The notes under the pieces are model-generated. The model did not search any database. It worked only from the letters and a program-made list of their open reading frames with translations, and had not been told where the DNA came from. Below are positions 1-8,217 of a DNA stretch of 15,326 bases, one piece after another. Each line of letters opens with the position of its first letter. Positions within the stretch are counted from its first letter, which is position 1. Both the position numbers and the translations under genes were made by a program. The stretch is from CAYXVJ01 sp964558445 (GTDB lineage Bacteria; Bacillota; Clostridia; Saccharofermentanales; Fastidiosipilaceae): assembly GCA_964558445.1 (NCBI GenBank), contig CAZLEA010000036.1, positions 1-15,326 on the forward strand, written 5' to 3'.

Positions 1-1538
1 CCGCGCAGACTCTCTGCCATGGACTCATAGGTCGCATCGCAGTCGCCGCCCCAGTGTAGCGGGAAGGACTGAGAGCCAACCGTTGCCGATCGGGCAAACA
101 AGCAGGCTTGCCCGTCCCCCTTCTTCCTGGTCAGAGCGTCGTACACTGTCTTGTTATAGAGATAGGTGTAATAGTTATGCATCTTATAGGGATCGGAGCC
201 GTCATGGTAGACGACGTCGACCGGGATACGCTCACCGAAGTCGGTCTTGAACGCGTCGACGCCCATATCGACCAATGCTTCGAGTTTCGAGGCATACCAT
301 GTACAAGCATCCGGATTCGTGAAGTCCACGACCGCCATGCCGGGCTGCCAGTTATCCCACTGCCAGACACCGCCGCGCAGATTCTTGATCAAGTAGCCTT
401 GTTCCTTGGCCTCTCGGAAGAGCGGGGATTTCTGACCGATATACGGATTGATCCAGACACTGATGTGCAGATCCTTGGCCTTCATCCGGCCCAACATGCC
501 CTCGGGATCCGGGAAGTAGTCCTTGTCCCATTCGAAGTCGCACCACTGATACTCCTTCATCCAGAAGCAGTCGTAGTGCAGGACACTAAGCGGGATGTTA
601 CGCTCGATCATACCGTCTACGAAATGGTTGACCGTATCCTCGTCATAGTCTGTCGTAAATGAAGTCGACAGCCATAAGCCGTAGCTCCAGGCGGGAAGAC
701 GACTGGCTTTGCCCGTCAAATCCGTGTAGTTACTCAGCACATCCTTGAGACTCTCGCCACCGATGAAGTAGTAGTTCAGACGCTCACCCGGAATCGACAC
801 TTCGACCTTGGTTGTGGTTGACGAACCGATTTCAAACGAGACCTTCTCACACTGATCGACGAAGATACCGTAGTTCTTGTTCGACAGGTAGAACGGCACA
901 TTCTTGTATGCCTGTTCGGAGCTCGTACCGCCGTCAGCCTGCCAGATATCGACCGTCTGGCCATTCTTGACAAACGGTGTGAAGCGCTCGCCAAGACCGT
1001 AGATATACTCGTTCACGCCAAGGGACAAGTTGTGTCTGAGGTAGGAGAACTCCGGGTACGGCTGCAGTCCCAGATCGTTGATCAGATTCTGCTGGTGACT
1101 CATAAACTCACCCTCACTGATATACGCGACGGCACCCATCCCATGTACGGATGAGCGAAGCAAGTCGTCGAAGTAGAAGGCGAAGCCAAACGGACCACTC
1201 TTCTTCACTCGTAGCGAGCTTCTGCCGCTCGTCAATCGAAGTTCATCTTCCAAATCCTCGACCTTGACGCTTGGCTTAGCCACATTGAGACCGAAACGAG
1301 GCATCGCCTCATCTTCTCCGACGAAGTGCTCCGTCTTGACACCGATGATATCTTCTCTCGGCGAATAGAAACGGATGCTAAGTAGGGGACCGCGAAGCGT
1401 GCTACCGCGCCCCATGAAGTGCAGGCAGGGGACGTAGAGCACGATCTCATCTTCTGTAAGTTCGTAGCTGCGAATCGAGTTGGCTCGGTGAATCGTGTAA
1501 CCGGGGCGGCTCATCCATTGACCATCATTAAATTTCAC
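1..1538 (-). CDS. yicI: Alpha-xylosidase, glycoside hydrolase family 31 (partial, 3' end outside window)
   Basis: Translation from GTG at 1538 gives 512 residues and runs off the left edge. The whole length resembles E. coli alpha-xylosidase YicI (772 residues in that protein), so about two thirds is present. Residues 1 to about 260 are the N-terminal beta-sandwich region, followed by the start of the catalytic barrel. The nucleophile motif KTDFGERIP has its Asp at residue 433, and the HWGGDC motif with the acid/base Asp is at 499. Both sit 17 residues after their YicI counterparts (416 and 482). There is no signal peptide, so the enzyme should be cytoplasmic. In this family it releases alpha-linked xylose from the non-reducing end, for example from isoprimeverose units of xyloglucan oligosaccharides. 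The GTG start is chosen because AGGAGG lies 7 bases upstream and the N-terminus (VKFNDGQW) aligns with YicI. It follows the second permease gene by 38 bases and is probably in the same operon. A different alpha-glycoside specificity within GH31 remains possible. Confidence 0.93.
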   Translation of the reverse strand, partial: MKFNDGQWMSRPGYTIHRANSIRSYELTEDEIVLYVPCLHFMGRGSTLRGPLLSIRFYSPREDIIGVKTEHFVGEDEAMPRFGLNVAKPSVKVEDLEDELRLTSGRSSLRVKKSGPFGFAFYFDDLLRSSVHGMGAVAYISEGEFMSHQQNLINDLGLQPYPEFSYLRHNLSLGVNEYIYGLGERFTPFVKNGQTVDIWQADGGTSSEQAYKNVPFYLSNKNYGIFVDQCEKVSFEIGSSTTTKVEVSIPGERLNYYFIGGESLKDVLSNYTDLTGKASRLPAWSYGLWLSTSFTTDYDEDTVNHFVDGMIERNIPLSVLHYDCFWMKEYQWCDFEWDKDYFPDPEGMLGRMKAKDLHISVWINPYIGQKSPLFREAKEQGYLIKNLRGGVWQWDNWQPGMAVVDFTNPDACTWYASKLEALVDMGVDAFKTDFGERIPVDVVYHDGSDPYKMHNYYTYLYNKTVYDALTRKKGDGQACLFARSATVGSQSFPLHWGGDCDATYESMAESLR

Positions 1539-1576
1539 GTGTAAACCTCCTATTTCTAGAATCAATATTCATTCAT

Positions 1577-2464
1577 TTAACCCTTGACCGCGCCGAGCAT
1601 GATGCCCGTCACAAAATACTTCTGTACGAAGGGGTAGACCAGTAGCATCGGGATGACCGATATGAATACCTTGGCGGCATTGAGCGATTTGTTAGAGAGT
1701 TCGGACAAGCGCTGATACTGCTCGGGTGTCAGGCTCGTACCGGCCGGTATCTGAACGACCAATTGCTGGATATATGTCTGCAGCGGGTAGCGAGTATCTC
1801 TGCTCATCAAGACCAAACCGTTGAAGAACTCGTTCCAGTGATAGACGCCCATGAACAAGATAATCGTCGCGATAACAGGGATGGAGCAGGGCACAACGAT
1901 ACCAAACAAGATTCGCCAGGGCCCGGCACCGTCCACAACGGCTGCCTCCTCGATATCTTCGGGCAGTCCGCGGAAGAAATTCATCAATAAGATCACATTG
2001 AACACAGGTAGAGAGCCCGCGAACACCAGTGCCCACATCGTATCGAGCAGACCATAATTCTGAACCGTCAGATACCAAGGGATCAAGCCGCCGTTGAAGA
2101 TCATGCAGAAGATCAAGATCCACATGATGATATCCCTAAGGCGAAATACGCTCGCCTTCTTCGACAAGGGGTAAGCCATCATGATCATAAACAGAAGCGA
2201 GATCGAAGTACCGAGGAAGGTTCGTTGAATAGAGATCCAAAACGAGTTGAAGAACTTCCAATCACCCATGATCTCGCGATAAGATGTCAAGGTGAATCCG
2301 ATCGGATAGAAGGTCACGAGACCGGAGTTCGCAGCCGACTTATTCGAGACGGACAGCGAGAAGGTGTACCACAGCGGGTAGATACAGATGAACGCAAGCA
2401 CGGCAAGAATGAAGAGTAGTACGCCGTAGAAAATGCGACTGGATAGTGTTTTTGATTGTACCAT
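1577..2464 (-). CDS. Carbohydrate ABC transporter permease, LplC/YtcP type (CUT1 family)
   Basis: This 295-residue integral membrane protein has about six hydrophobic segments, the first at about residues 11-35. The cytoplasmic EAA loop that contacts the ATPase is clear at about residues 169-191 (EEAAVVDGAGPW followed by ILFGIVVP). The C-terminal ending, with TGIMLGAVKG, is typical of LplC/YtcP-like permeases. It would pair with the upstream permease to form the membrane channel of an oligosaccharide importer. The start ATG at 2464 has a GAGGGGG ribosome binding site about 5 bases upstream, which begins at the stop codon of the preceding permease gene (TAG at 2476-2478). This suggests translational coupling. 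No ATPase gene is present in the window. The substrate cannot be read from the sequence; the neighbouring GH31 gene suggests alpha-xylosidic or related oligosaccharides. Confidence 0.93.
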   Translation of the reverse strand: MVQSKTLSSRIFYGVLLFILAVLAFICIYPLWYTFSLSVSNKSAANSGLVTFYPIGFTLTSYREIMGDWKFFNSFWISIQRTFLGTSISLLFMIMMAYPLSKKASVFRLRDIIMWILIFCMIFNGGLIPWYLTVQNYGLLDTMWALVFAGSLPVFNVILLMNFFRGLPEDIEEAAVVDGAGPWRILFGIVVPCSIPVIATIILFMGVYHWNEFFNGLVLMSRDTRYPLQTYIQQLVVQIPAGTSLTPEQYQRLSELSNKSLNAAKVFISVIPMLLVYPFVQKYFVTGIMLGAVKG

Positions 2465-2475
2465 TTGAACCCCCT

Positions 2476-3369
2476 CTAGAAAACCTTATAGTCCGCAAAC
2501 TTGTAGGCCAGAATATACGATGCCACGATCATGAAGAAGCTGACAACAGACTTGAACAAGCCGGCAGCGGTGGCAAGCGAATATTGCAGATCCAATAATC
2601 CGATACGATAGACCCATGTGTCGATAATGTCGCCTGTCGAGTAGACAAGCGGATTGTAGAGATTGAACACTTGATCGAAACCGGCATTTAGGACACTGCC
2701 GAGACTCAGGACACCAAGCAGGACAATCGTCGGGGTGATGCCGGGAAGTGTAATATGTCGAATCTGTTTGATCCTCGTCGCACCGTCAACGGCGGCGGCC
2801 TCATACAGCGCCATGTCGATGCCTGTCAGCGCAGCCAGGTAGATGACCGCGTTATAACCAAACTCCTTCCAGACGTCCGTGCCGACGATGAGTTTGCGGA
2901 AGAACCCGGGATCGTTCATCCACAATTTGGGCTCCGCGCCGAACCACGAGGCGACCGTATTGATGACGCCAACGTAGCCGAACATCCCGAGAACGATGCC
3001 GGACATGATAACCCAAGACAAGAAGTGCGGCAGATAAGCAACCGTTTGAACAAATTTCTTGTACGCCATATTCTTCACTTCGTTTAGCATCAAGGCGAAC
3101 AGCAGCGGGAAGACCAAGTGGAGGATAATCTTACCCATCGCGATCACAAACGTGTTGATGATCACCTGACGCGAATCGTTTAGTTGAAACAGATAGCGGA
3201 AATTCTCTAGGCCGGCAAAGGGCGATCCGAAGATTCCCTTACCCGGATTGAAGCGTTGGAAGGCCATAATGATGCCTACCATAGGAACAACACTGAAGAG
3301 GATAAGCCAGATCAGCGCGGGCAAAGTCATTATGAAATAATGCATTTGCAGTTTCTTAAATCGTTTCAT
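2476..3369 (-). CDS. Carbohydrate ABC transporter permease, LplB/YteP type (CUT1 family)
   Basis: This integral membrane permease is 297 residues long when read from ATG 3369, with about six membrane segments starting near residue 15. The EAA loop (EAAAVDGATRIKQI, then HITLPGITP) lies at about residues 190-212, and the C-terminus ends in AYKFADYKVF as in LplB-like proteins. A GTG at 3378 would extend the protein by three residues. I prefer ATG 3369 because AGGTGG at 3375-3380 sits 5 bases before it and overlaps that GTG, which has no ribosome binding site of its own. It forms the heteromeric channel with the downstream permease. The 90-base gap from the binding-protein gene holds a large nested stem-loop that probably lowers permease expression relative to the binding protein. 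Confidence 0.93.
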   Translation of the reverse strand: MKRFKKLQMHYFIMTLPALIWLILFSVVPMVGIIMAFQRFNPGKGIFGSPFAGLENFRYLFQLNDSRQVIINTFVIAMGKIILHLVFPLLFALMLNEVKNMAYKKFVQTVAYLPHFLSWVIMSGIVLGMFGYVGVINTVASWFGAEPKLWMNDPGFFRKLIVGTDVWKEFGYNAVIYLAALTGIDMALYEAAAVDGATRIKQIRHITLPGITPTIVLLGVLSLGSVLNAGFDQVFNLYNPLVYSTGDIIDTWVYRIGLLDLQYSLATAAGLFKSVVSFFMIVASYILAYKFADYKVF

Positions 3370-3374
3370 GCAAT

Positions 3375-3380
3375 CCACCT
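3375..3380 (-). promoter_or_regulatory. Ribosome binding site deciding the start of the LplB-type permease
   Basis: AGGTGG on the minus strand lies 5 bases before ATG 3369. The alternative in-frame GTG at 3376-3378 lies inside this site and has only a poor purine run upstream, so the ATG is the likelier start. Confidence 0.6.
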
Positions 3381-3388
3381 ACCCATAC

Positions 3389-3447
3389 TGAGCAAACGGG
3401 GCTACTCTGTAGCGGAGCAGCCCCTATCATATAGATGCTTTTGCTCA
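3389..3447 (-). terminator. Nested stem-loop between binding-protein and permease genes (attenuator or mRNA-processing element)
   Basis: An inner stem of 10 pairs, including one G-U, joins 3415-3424 to 3398-3407 around a 7-base loop. It is enclosed by a second perfect 8-pair stem, TTTGCTCA at 3440-3447 with TGAGCAAA at 3389-3396. Only GTTTGC follows the inner stem on the minus strand, so it is not a full intrinsic terminator. In binding-protein transporter operons, hairpins at this position are known to cause partial termination or to protect the upstream message, giving more binding protein than permease. That role is inferred here. Confidence 0.6.
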
Positions 3448-3459
3448 CCGATGTGCTGT

Positions 3460-5172
3460 CTAGTTCTTCAGCGTATCGGCTACTTCTGCCGTGATCTCGT
3501 CACCACCTTGCGCCTTCCACTGGCTAACGAAGTTATCGAATTCATCCACCGGGGATTGTCCGACAATGATCTTGAGGACTGTCTCTTCTTCCAGCTTCTG
3601 CAGGTTCGACCACTTCTGACTCATAGTCTCGGTCTGGTTGTAGGTTGCACTGTAAACCTTCTTGTCGATCGTCTCGGTGGCAAAGGGTCTGTCGCCGATC
3701 AATAGCGAGTACATCCTCTGGAAATCACCGAAACTCTCTTGCGAGAAATCACTGACGTTCAGATCTTCTGTGCCGTCTGTGAGGACGACATCCTTGACGA
3801 TCTTGGCGTCGCTGTACATCAACTTGTAGAGCGAAGCACCGGCGTAATCTTCGGGATCGGCTTCGCCGCGCAGGATCTTCATCAACTCGGCATGTTCATA
3901 CTCGGATTCGTTGGGGGCTGCCATGACGTTGCGCAGCGGATACCAACCGATAGCAACTGAGGTGTCGAATGTTGCTTCGTCTCTGACTAGCGCGTTATTC
4001 ATCACGAGGATGGCCTTGGCGACATCTTCCGATACGTTCTTATTGATCAGAGTATAGGTCGTACCGACGGTCTTCATGTGGACGTTCCAGTCACCGTCAT
4101 CTGTGTAGACGGGATAGGATTGCCAGTTAGCTTCCGGATTGTTCTTAAACGCATCTGCGTTACCATAACCAAGTGCCCACCAGGGACCGAAGTAGATACC
4201 GGACTGACCGGCAAACAGCGGCTCACCCGAATCATCTCTGGTTCCGACTTCCGGATCCAATAGACCTTCTGCATACCAGCCGGCCAAGAGAGCCAGGGCC
4301 TCCTTCATACCGGCTTCGGTCGTACCATAGATGACGCTGCCGTCATCTTGCTCGAGCCAGTAGCCCGGGTAGACGTCCATCGCACTGAAGATGGGATCGA
4401 AGCCGTAGGAGTTATTCGACGAGGCGAGGAACGTGGCGTAAGGCTTGGTGTTCTTGCTCGGGCCCATGATACCGATCGTATTGTCTCCACCCATCTTCTT
4501 CTCGACGAAGACACGGGCTGCATTCTCGATATCGGCAACGGTCTTGGGAACGTCTAGGCCGACCTCATCAAGCCAATCCTTACGAATCAAGAGGTTGTGT
4601 ACGCCGTCGGCATCGGTTGTGATGTTCGGCAGCGAGACCATCTTGCCGTCATAGCTGGCGTTGGCGACCGCCATACCGTCCGTCATCTCAACGATCTCGG
4701 CAACTTGCGGGGAGGCCATCTTGGGGAAGAGATCGGTCAGATCATAGAGCAAGCCGGATTCGGCTGCCTTCGTCATATAGGTACGATCGTTTGCGATCAA
4801 GGCATCGGGCAAATTGTTACCGCCGATTGCAAGCGAAACCTTCTGATTGTAGTCGTTACCTTCTGCAGCCGTCCAATCGACTACGACCTTGATGTTGAAA
4901 TTCTCGAGAAGATAACGCGTATACTGGTTATCCCCCGCCGAATCTCCATCAGGAAGCGTCTTGTCGGTCGGCGACACACTCATACCGATATGAACTTCGA
5001 CGACTTCAGGGAACTTCATGAAGGCGTCGTATTCTTCTGTGTCCCCCGATTCGACGGATCCGCTGCTCCCCTGCGAGGATTGCTTCGTTTCGTCGGGCGT
5101 CTTAGCGCCGCAGGCAACCAAGCCCACAAACAAGCCAGAAACTAGTACCATTGACAGAATTCTTTTGAGCAT
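3460..5172 (-). CDS. Extracellular solute-binding lipoprotein of a LplA/YtcQ-type sugar ABC transporter
   Basis: This 570-residue protein begins with a lipoprotein signal peptide: basic MLKR, a hydrophobic core, and lipobox LVAC with the lipidated Cys at residue 21. A Ser/Gly/Glu-rich linker follows to about residue 48. The mature part resembles the large (about 500-560 residue) binding proteins that work with LplB/LplC-type permeases in Bacillota. It should sit on the outer face of the membrane and capture an oligosaccharide. The start ATG has a strong AAGGAGG 8 bases upstream. It is the first gene of the transporter-glycosidase operon, behind a 263-base gap with promoter and operator-like repeats. 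The ligand is unknown; the operon context favours an alpha-xyloside-containing oligosaccharide. Confidence 0.92.
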   Translation of the reverse strand: MLKRILSMVLVSGLFVGLVACGAKTPDETKQSSQGSSGSVESGDTEEYDAFMKFPEVVEVHIGMSVSPTDKTLPDGDSAGDNQYTRYLLENFNIKVVVDWTAAEGNDYNQKVSLAIGGNNLPDALIANDRTYMTKAAESGLLYDLTDLFPKMASPQVAEIVEMTDGMAVANASYDGKMVSLPNITTDADGVHNLLIRKDWLDEVGLDVPKTVADIENAARVFVEKKMGGDNTIGIMGPSKNTKPYATFLASSNNSYGFDPIFSAMDVYPGYWLEQDDGSVIYGTTEAGMKEALALLAGWYAEGLLDPEVGTRDDSGEPLFAGQSGIYFGPWWALGYGNADAFKNNPEANWQSYPVYTDDGDWNVHMKTVGTTYTLINKNVSEDVAKAILVMNNALVRDEATFDTSVAIGWYPLRNVMAAPNESEYEHAELMKILRGEADPEDYAGASLYKLMYSDAKIVKDVVLTDGTEDLNVSDFSQESFGDFQRMYSLLIGDRPFATETIDKKVYSATYNQTETMSQKWSNLQKLEEETVLKIIVGQSPVDEFDNFVSQWKAQGGDEITAEVADTLKN

Positions 5173-5284
5173 TTTGATACCCTCCTTAGTGAATTTACTT
5201 CATTCTAGACAATCCAGACACACAAATGTATGGTTAATTGTCCTCATATCGACGAACAATCAAATGCCTAACGGGAACAAACAA

Positions 5285-5313
5285 GCTATAGATCGACTTC
5301 TTAGCGTCTACAA
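5285..5313 (-). promoter_or_regulatory. Weak sigma-A promoter candidate for the binding-protein operon
   Basis: On the minus strand, TTGTAG (5308-5313) and TATAGC (5285-5290) are separated by 17 bases. The -35 matches the consensus at only 3 of 6 positions and the -10 at 4 of 6. This would suit a promoter that depends on an activator such as the neighbouring AraC-type regulator. The transcript would have a leader of about 105 bases. The element is not strong enough to be certain. Confidence 0.35.
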
Positions 5314-5322
5314 GAAGAAGAC

Positions 5323-5348
5323 GAATGTCCTGTATTCAGAGAACATTC
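5323..5348 (-). promoter_or_regulatory. Inverted GAATGT/ACATTC repeat, possible response-regulator operator
   Basis: GAATGT at 5323-5328 and ACATTC at 5343-5348 form an inverted repeat, with a further GAATAC-like copy between them. Read on the minus strand, TGAATGTTCTC and TGAATACAGGA are tandem 11-base units. The site lies just upstream of the candidate -35, the usual position for AraC-family activators. The assignment is inferred from position only. Confidence 0.35.
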
Positions 5349-5368
5349 ATCTTTGAAGCCTATCAATT

Positions 5369-5389
5369 TGTCTATTATGGCCATAGACA
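5369..5389. repeat. Inverted repeat TGTCTAT-N7-ATAGACA in the regulatory gap
   Basis: Perfect 7-base arms (5369-5375 and 5383-5389) flank a 7-base spacer, and a 10-base palindrome TATGGCCATA (5376-5385) overlaps the right arm. It lies between the response-regulator stop and the candidate promoter. It could be an operator or a hairpin ending the regulator transcript. No T-tract follows on the minus strand, so an operator seems somewhat likelier. Confidence 0.4.
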
Positions 5390-5435
5390 TTTCCGTATTT
5401 GTATGCAGATCTGCGCCATAGCGCCAAATCGCCCC

Positions 5436-6470
5436 TTAGTCCAGAATCGATTCGCGATACTTCTCGATGTCTACATCGTAGTAACGCGAGAACAAGCTGC
5501 CAAAATACTTCTCGTCTTCATAACCGGCTTGTCTCGTGATCTCAGAGATAGTTAAATCAGTCTCTTGCAAGAGGCGTTCGGCGAGACGAACCCTGTGTTG
5601 TTGCAAGAACTCGATGTAATTGATGCCCGTGATGCGCTTGAAGCTGGTACTGAAGTAACTCCTGCTCATCCCTACCTCGGACGCGACTTCGACTGTCCTG
5701 AGATTCGAGCCCAAGCGCTTCAGGGTCCGTGCACTCGCCATCAGGATGCAGCGCTGCGAATTATTCAAATCCATACTGCTGCAAGCATATTCCAACAAAC
5801 TTCGCTTCAAGCTACGGAAGTAACGAATCAATTCATCTGTCGTCGAGACGCGATCTAGCGAGTCATCCGCAACATAGCCGTAAGCTGATTTGAGATAGTG
5901 CTCGACACCGATCCCGATCCGATTCAGATCGCGAAACGGGATATGCATATGCTGCATCTTCCGATCCAGTACATCATGTTGATCCTCATCGTAGATCCAC
6001 TGACAAGCAGCCCACTCCTCCTCCAAGCTATCGAACAGGGCATCGGGCATCGCAGGTCTCAACTCTTCTTCGCCAGGTGAATCGAAGCGTAGTCTGCGGA
6101 GGGTCCTTGCGGCACGCGTGAGGACATCGTTTAGATTCTCCTCTTCTAAACGCACCTTGGACAAGTAATCGATGGCACCGAGCCGCATCGCCTGCTGTAC
6201 GTATTCGAAATCCTCATGGAAGGTGAGCACGATGTATTGCATACGCGGATAGCGAAGCTTGCAGGCCTTGATCAGGTCGAAGCCATCCATAACCGGCATT
6301 TGCAAGTCGACGATCATTAGATCGACCACGGTCTCTTCCAATAATTCGAGGGCAGCCATGCCGTTTGCCACATCGCCGACGACTTGCATCTCGTGCTGCT
6401 CCCACGGTATGATCGTCATCAAGCCCTTCCTGGCCAATTTATCGTCATCTACAATCAATACGTTAAACAA
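5436..6470 (-). CDS. Two-component response regulator, receiver plus AraC-type DNA-binding domain (YesN type)
   Basis: The 344-residue protein has an N-terminal receiver domain (about 1-120) with the acidic pair Asp8/Asp9, phospho-acceptor Asp55 in MIVDLQMP, Thr83 and Lys105, so it looks fully active. A linker region of about 120 residues leads to a C-terminal AraC-type double helix-turn-helix (about 245-340), including VASEVGMSRSYFSTSFKRITG. The start codon is TTG at 6470, only 2 bases after the kinase stop. GAAGGGG inside the end of the kinase gene is its likely ribosome binding site, about 10 bases upstream, so translation is probably coupled. It most likely activates the binding-protein operon just downstream. 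The family pattern in Bacillota is that YesMN-type pairs control adjacent LplABC-type transporter genes. Confidence 0.93.
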   Translation of the reverse strand: MFNVLIVDDDKLARKGLMTIIPWEQHEMQVVGDVANGMAALELLEETVVDLMIVDLQMPVMDGFDLIKACKLRYPRMQYIVLTFHEDFEYVQQAMRLGAIDYLSKVRLEEENLNDVLTRAARTLRRLRFDSPGEEELRPAMPDALFDSLEEEWAACQWIYDEDQHDVLDRKMQHMHIPFRDLNRIGIGVEHYLKSAYGYVADDSLDRVSTTDELIRYFRSLKRSLLEYACSSMDLNNSQRCILMASARTLKRLGSNLRTVEVASEVGMSRSYFSTSFKRITGINYIEFLQQHRVRLAERLLQETDLTISEITRQAGYEDEKYFGSLFSRYYDVDIEKYRESILD

Positions 6471-6472
6471 GA

Positions 6473-8206
6473 CTAGATATCCCCTTCATACGGTATATGG
6501 AGCGTAACGACCGTCCCCTTGGTTTCAATACTGCGGATATCGAGGCGGGCCGCCTCCCCATAGAATTCTTCTAGCAGCAACTTGACATATGCGAGGCCGA
6601 TGCCCCTCATCTCTGCATGATCCGGTACCTCGGTTGCTCCGAGGATAACCCCAATCGTCTCCGTATCCAAGACAACCCCCTCGTTGTAGCACTCGATCCG
6701 AATCACATGCTTATCCACCATCCGAATCGTGATTCGAAGCTGGCCGTCTTCTCTCAGGCCATGTTGAATCGCGTTCTCCGCGATCGGTTGCAGAAGCAAG
6801 CGCGCGATCGGCAGATCCTTGGGTACCGTTTCATCGACGATCAGCTCATAGCTGAAATCGTAGCGCATCTGCATCAATTTGACATAAGTATCCAGCATCT
6901 TGATCTCGGTCGCAAGGTTGGTTTGGTAATCGACTTTGCCAAGACTATAGCCCAGAATATAAATCAGCTTCGACAAATACTCATCAATTTGATCCTCGTG
7001 ATGTAAGACTGCCATCCAACGAGCCGAATTCAGGGAATTCATAAGGAAGTGGGGATTAATCTGGTAATAGAGCATGTCGACTTGCAGCTTGTGGCGCTGC
7101 AGATCCTTCTCCCGATTCGCCTCGTAGAGCGCTGCCAATTGCTGTTTCATCAAATTGAATTCACTAAACAGATTATTGAACTCTTCGATCCTAGACTTGT
7201 ATCGACTCGCCTGAAGCGAGCCGCTGCCAACCAGGCTCATCTCCGATCCCAAATAGAGCAAAGGTCGATAGATCGAGCGATAGAAGATCAAGATCAAGGC
7301 GACCAGAATACCGATACTGATGAGGGATAAGAGCAGAATCTGACCGATCCATAAATTGATCTCCAGGTCCATGAAGGGCTTGGGAATCAAGATCAGGTTC
7401 ACAAACCCCATCTGCGAGCGCTTCGCAAACCAGAGATAGTCGGGCAGTGCTCCATGGTCCGACTTCGCATTCAAGTCAAGCGTCACGCCGTTGAAGTCCG
7501 CCTCTATGGCCGGATCGACATACATCGGGTCGCCATCCGCATTCAATTGTACGAAATAGTACGGGAGAGACTCACCGGGCTCGAGCCGAATGGAGTCTTG
7601 GACACTGTCGACACGAATCTCCGCGTAGATCAACATGTCTCGGTCGGGGAAACTTGCTTCGCGGGTGATCGATAAGACAGGGTTATTGGAGACGCGAGAA
7701 ACGGACGTGTGTAGGGCTTGGAAGGTGGCCATCGAAGTCTCGATCAAGGTCGGCAAGCTATTGAGATCGCAGCTGTCCTTGAGCGGTTGATTCTGGAATT
7801 CATACACGGCAGTACCGGTATTGTAGTACATGACCAGTTCGCAGCGCAGATTCGAGAAGGTGATCAAGTTGATGCTCTCCGGCACCATCTTCGCCAGCGA
7901 CATGCGGTCGTAAACATCGTTTGTCGCCCAGTAGTCCTCTGCCAATTGTCCCGTGATACCCTGAGGAATCATCTGTTGAGAGAGTTGCAGCAAGTACATG
8001 TAATCTTGTTCAATACTACTCGTCACGAGACTCAGATAGTTCTGGATGGTGGAACTGACCTTGTTATTGCGAAGATTGAGGAGTGCACGATACGAGATCC
8101 ACGCAGCGAGTGCTAGGCTGAGCAGAGAACCCAGGAGCACAATCAGAATCATACGTCGCTTCAACGACGAGCCTTCCAAGCGATTCTTCTTGTGCCCCCT
8201 ACGCAT
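6473..8206 (-). CDS. Sensor histidine kinase, YesM type
   Basis: This 577-residue membrane kinase has a first membrane segment at about 18-40, an extracellular sensor region at about 41-284, a second membrane segment at about 285-309 and a HAMP-like linker to about 360. The HisKA_7TM-unrelated His_kinase (LytS/YesM) core follows. The phospho-acceptor His386 lies in QINPHFLMNSLNS, the N-box in LLLQPIAENAIQHG (Asn478), and the glycine box in MRGIGLAYVK (533-542). It should detect an extracellular sugar, directly or through the binding protein, and phosphorylate the response regulator encoded 2 bases downstream. Its ribosome binding site (AGGAGAG) overlaps the trmL stop codon, so it appears to be co-transcribed and translationally coupled with trmL. 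The sensor region has no motif I can assign to a ligand. Confidence 0.94.
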   Translation of the reverse strand: MRRGHKKNRLEGSSLKRRMILIVLLGSLLSLALAAWISYRALLNLRNNKVSSTIQNYLSLVTSSIEQDYMYLLQLSQQMIPQGITGQLAEDYWATNDVYDRMSLAKMVPESINLITFSNLRCELVMYYNTGTAVYEFQNQPLKDSCDLNSLPTLIETSMATFQALHTSVSRVSNNPVLSITREASFPDRDMLIYAEIRVDSVQDSIRLEPGESLPYYFVQLNADGDPMYVDPAIEADFNGVTLDLNAKSDHGALPDYLWFAKRSQMGFVNLILIPKPFMDLEINLWIGQILLLSLISIGILVALILIFYRSIYRPLLYLGSEMSLVGSGSLQASRYKSRIEEFNNLFSEFNLMKQQLAALYEANREKDLQRHKLQVDMLYYQINPHFLMNSLNSARWMAVLHHEDQIDEYLSKLIYILGYSLGKVDYQTNLATEIKMLDTYVKLMQMRYDFSYELIVDETVPKDLPIARLLLQPIAENAIQHGLREDGQLRITIRMVDKHVIRIECYNEGVVLDTETIGVILGATEVPDHAEMRGIGLAYVKLLLEEFYGEAARLDIRSIETKGTVVTLHIPYEGDI

Positions 8207-8217
8207 AACACTCTCTC

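Noticed and set aside
108..662. A 184-codon open frame on the plus strand.
   Set aside because: It is antisense to the GH31 gene, which has strong similarity and intact catalytic motifs. The plus-strand translation resembles no family and has no ribosome binding site.
4597..5145. A 182-codon plus-strand open frame.
   Set aside because: It mirrors the solute-binding lipoprotein gene, which has a signal peptide, lipobox and ribosome binding site; the mirror frame has none.
5265..5279. A cre-like sequence (TGTTCCCGTTAGGCA on the minus strand) at the expected start of the binding-protein transcript.
   Set aside because: It has the TG, CG and CA anchors but one extra base in one half-site and misses consensus A positions, so it is too weak to call a CcpA site despite the attractive location.
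5404..5432. GCGC-TATG-GCGC hairpin and GCAGATCTGC palindrome after the response-regulator stop, as a terminator.
   Set aside because: The stems are only 4 to 5 pairs and no T-run follows on the minus strand, so termination here is not supported.
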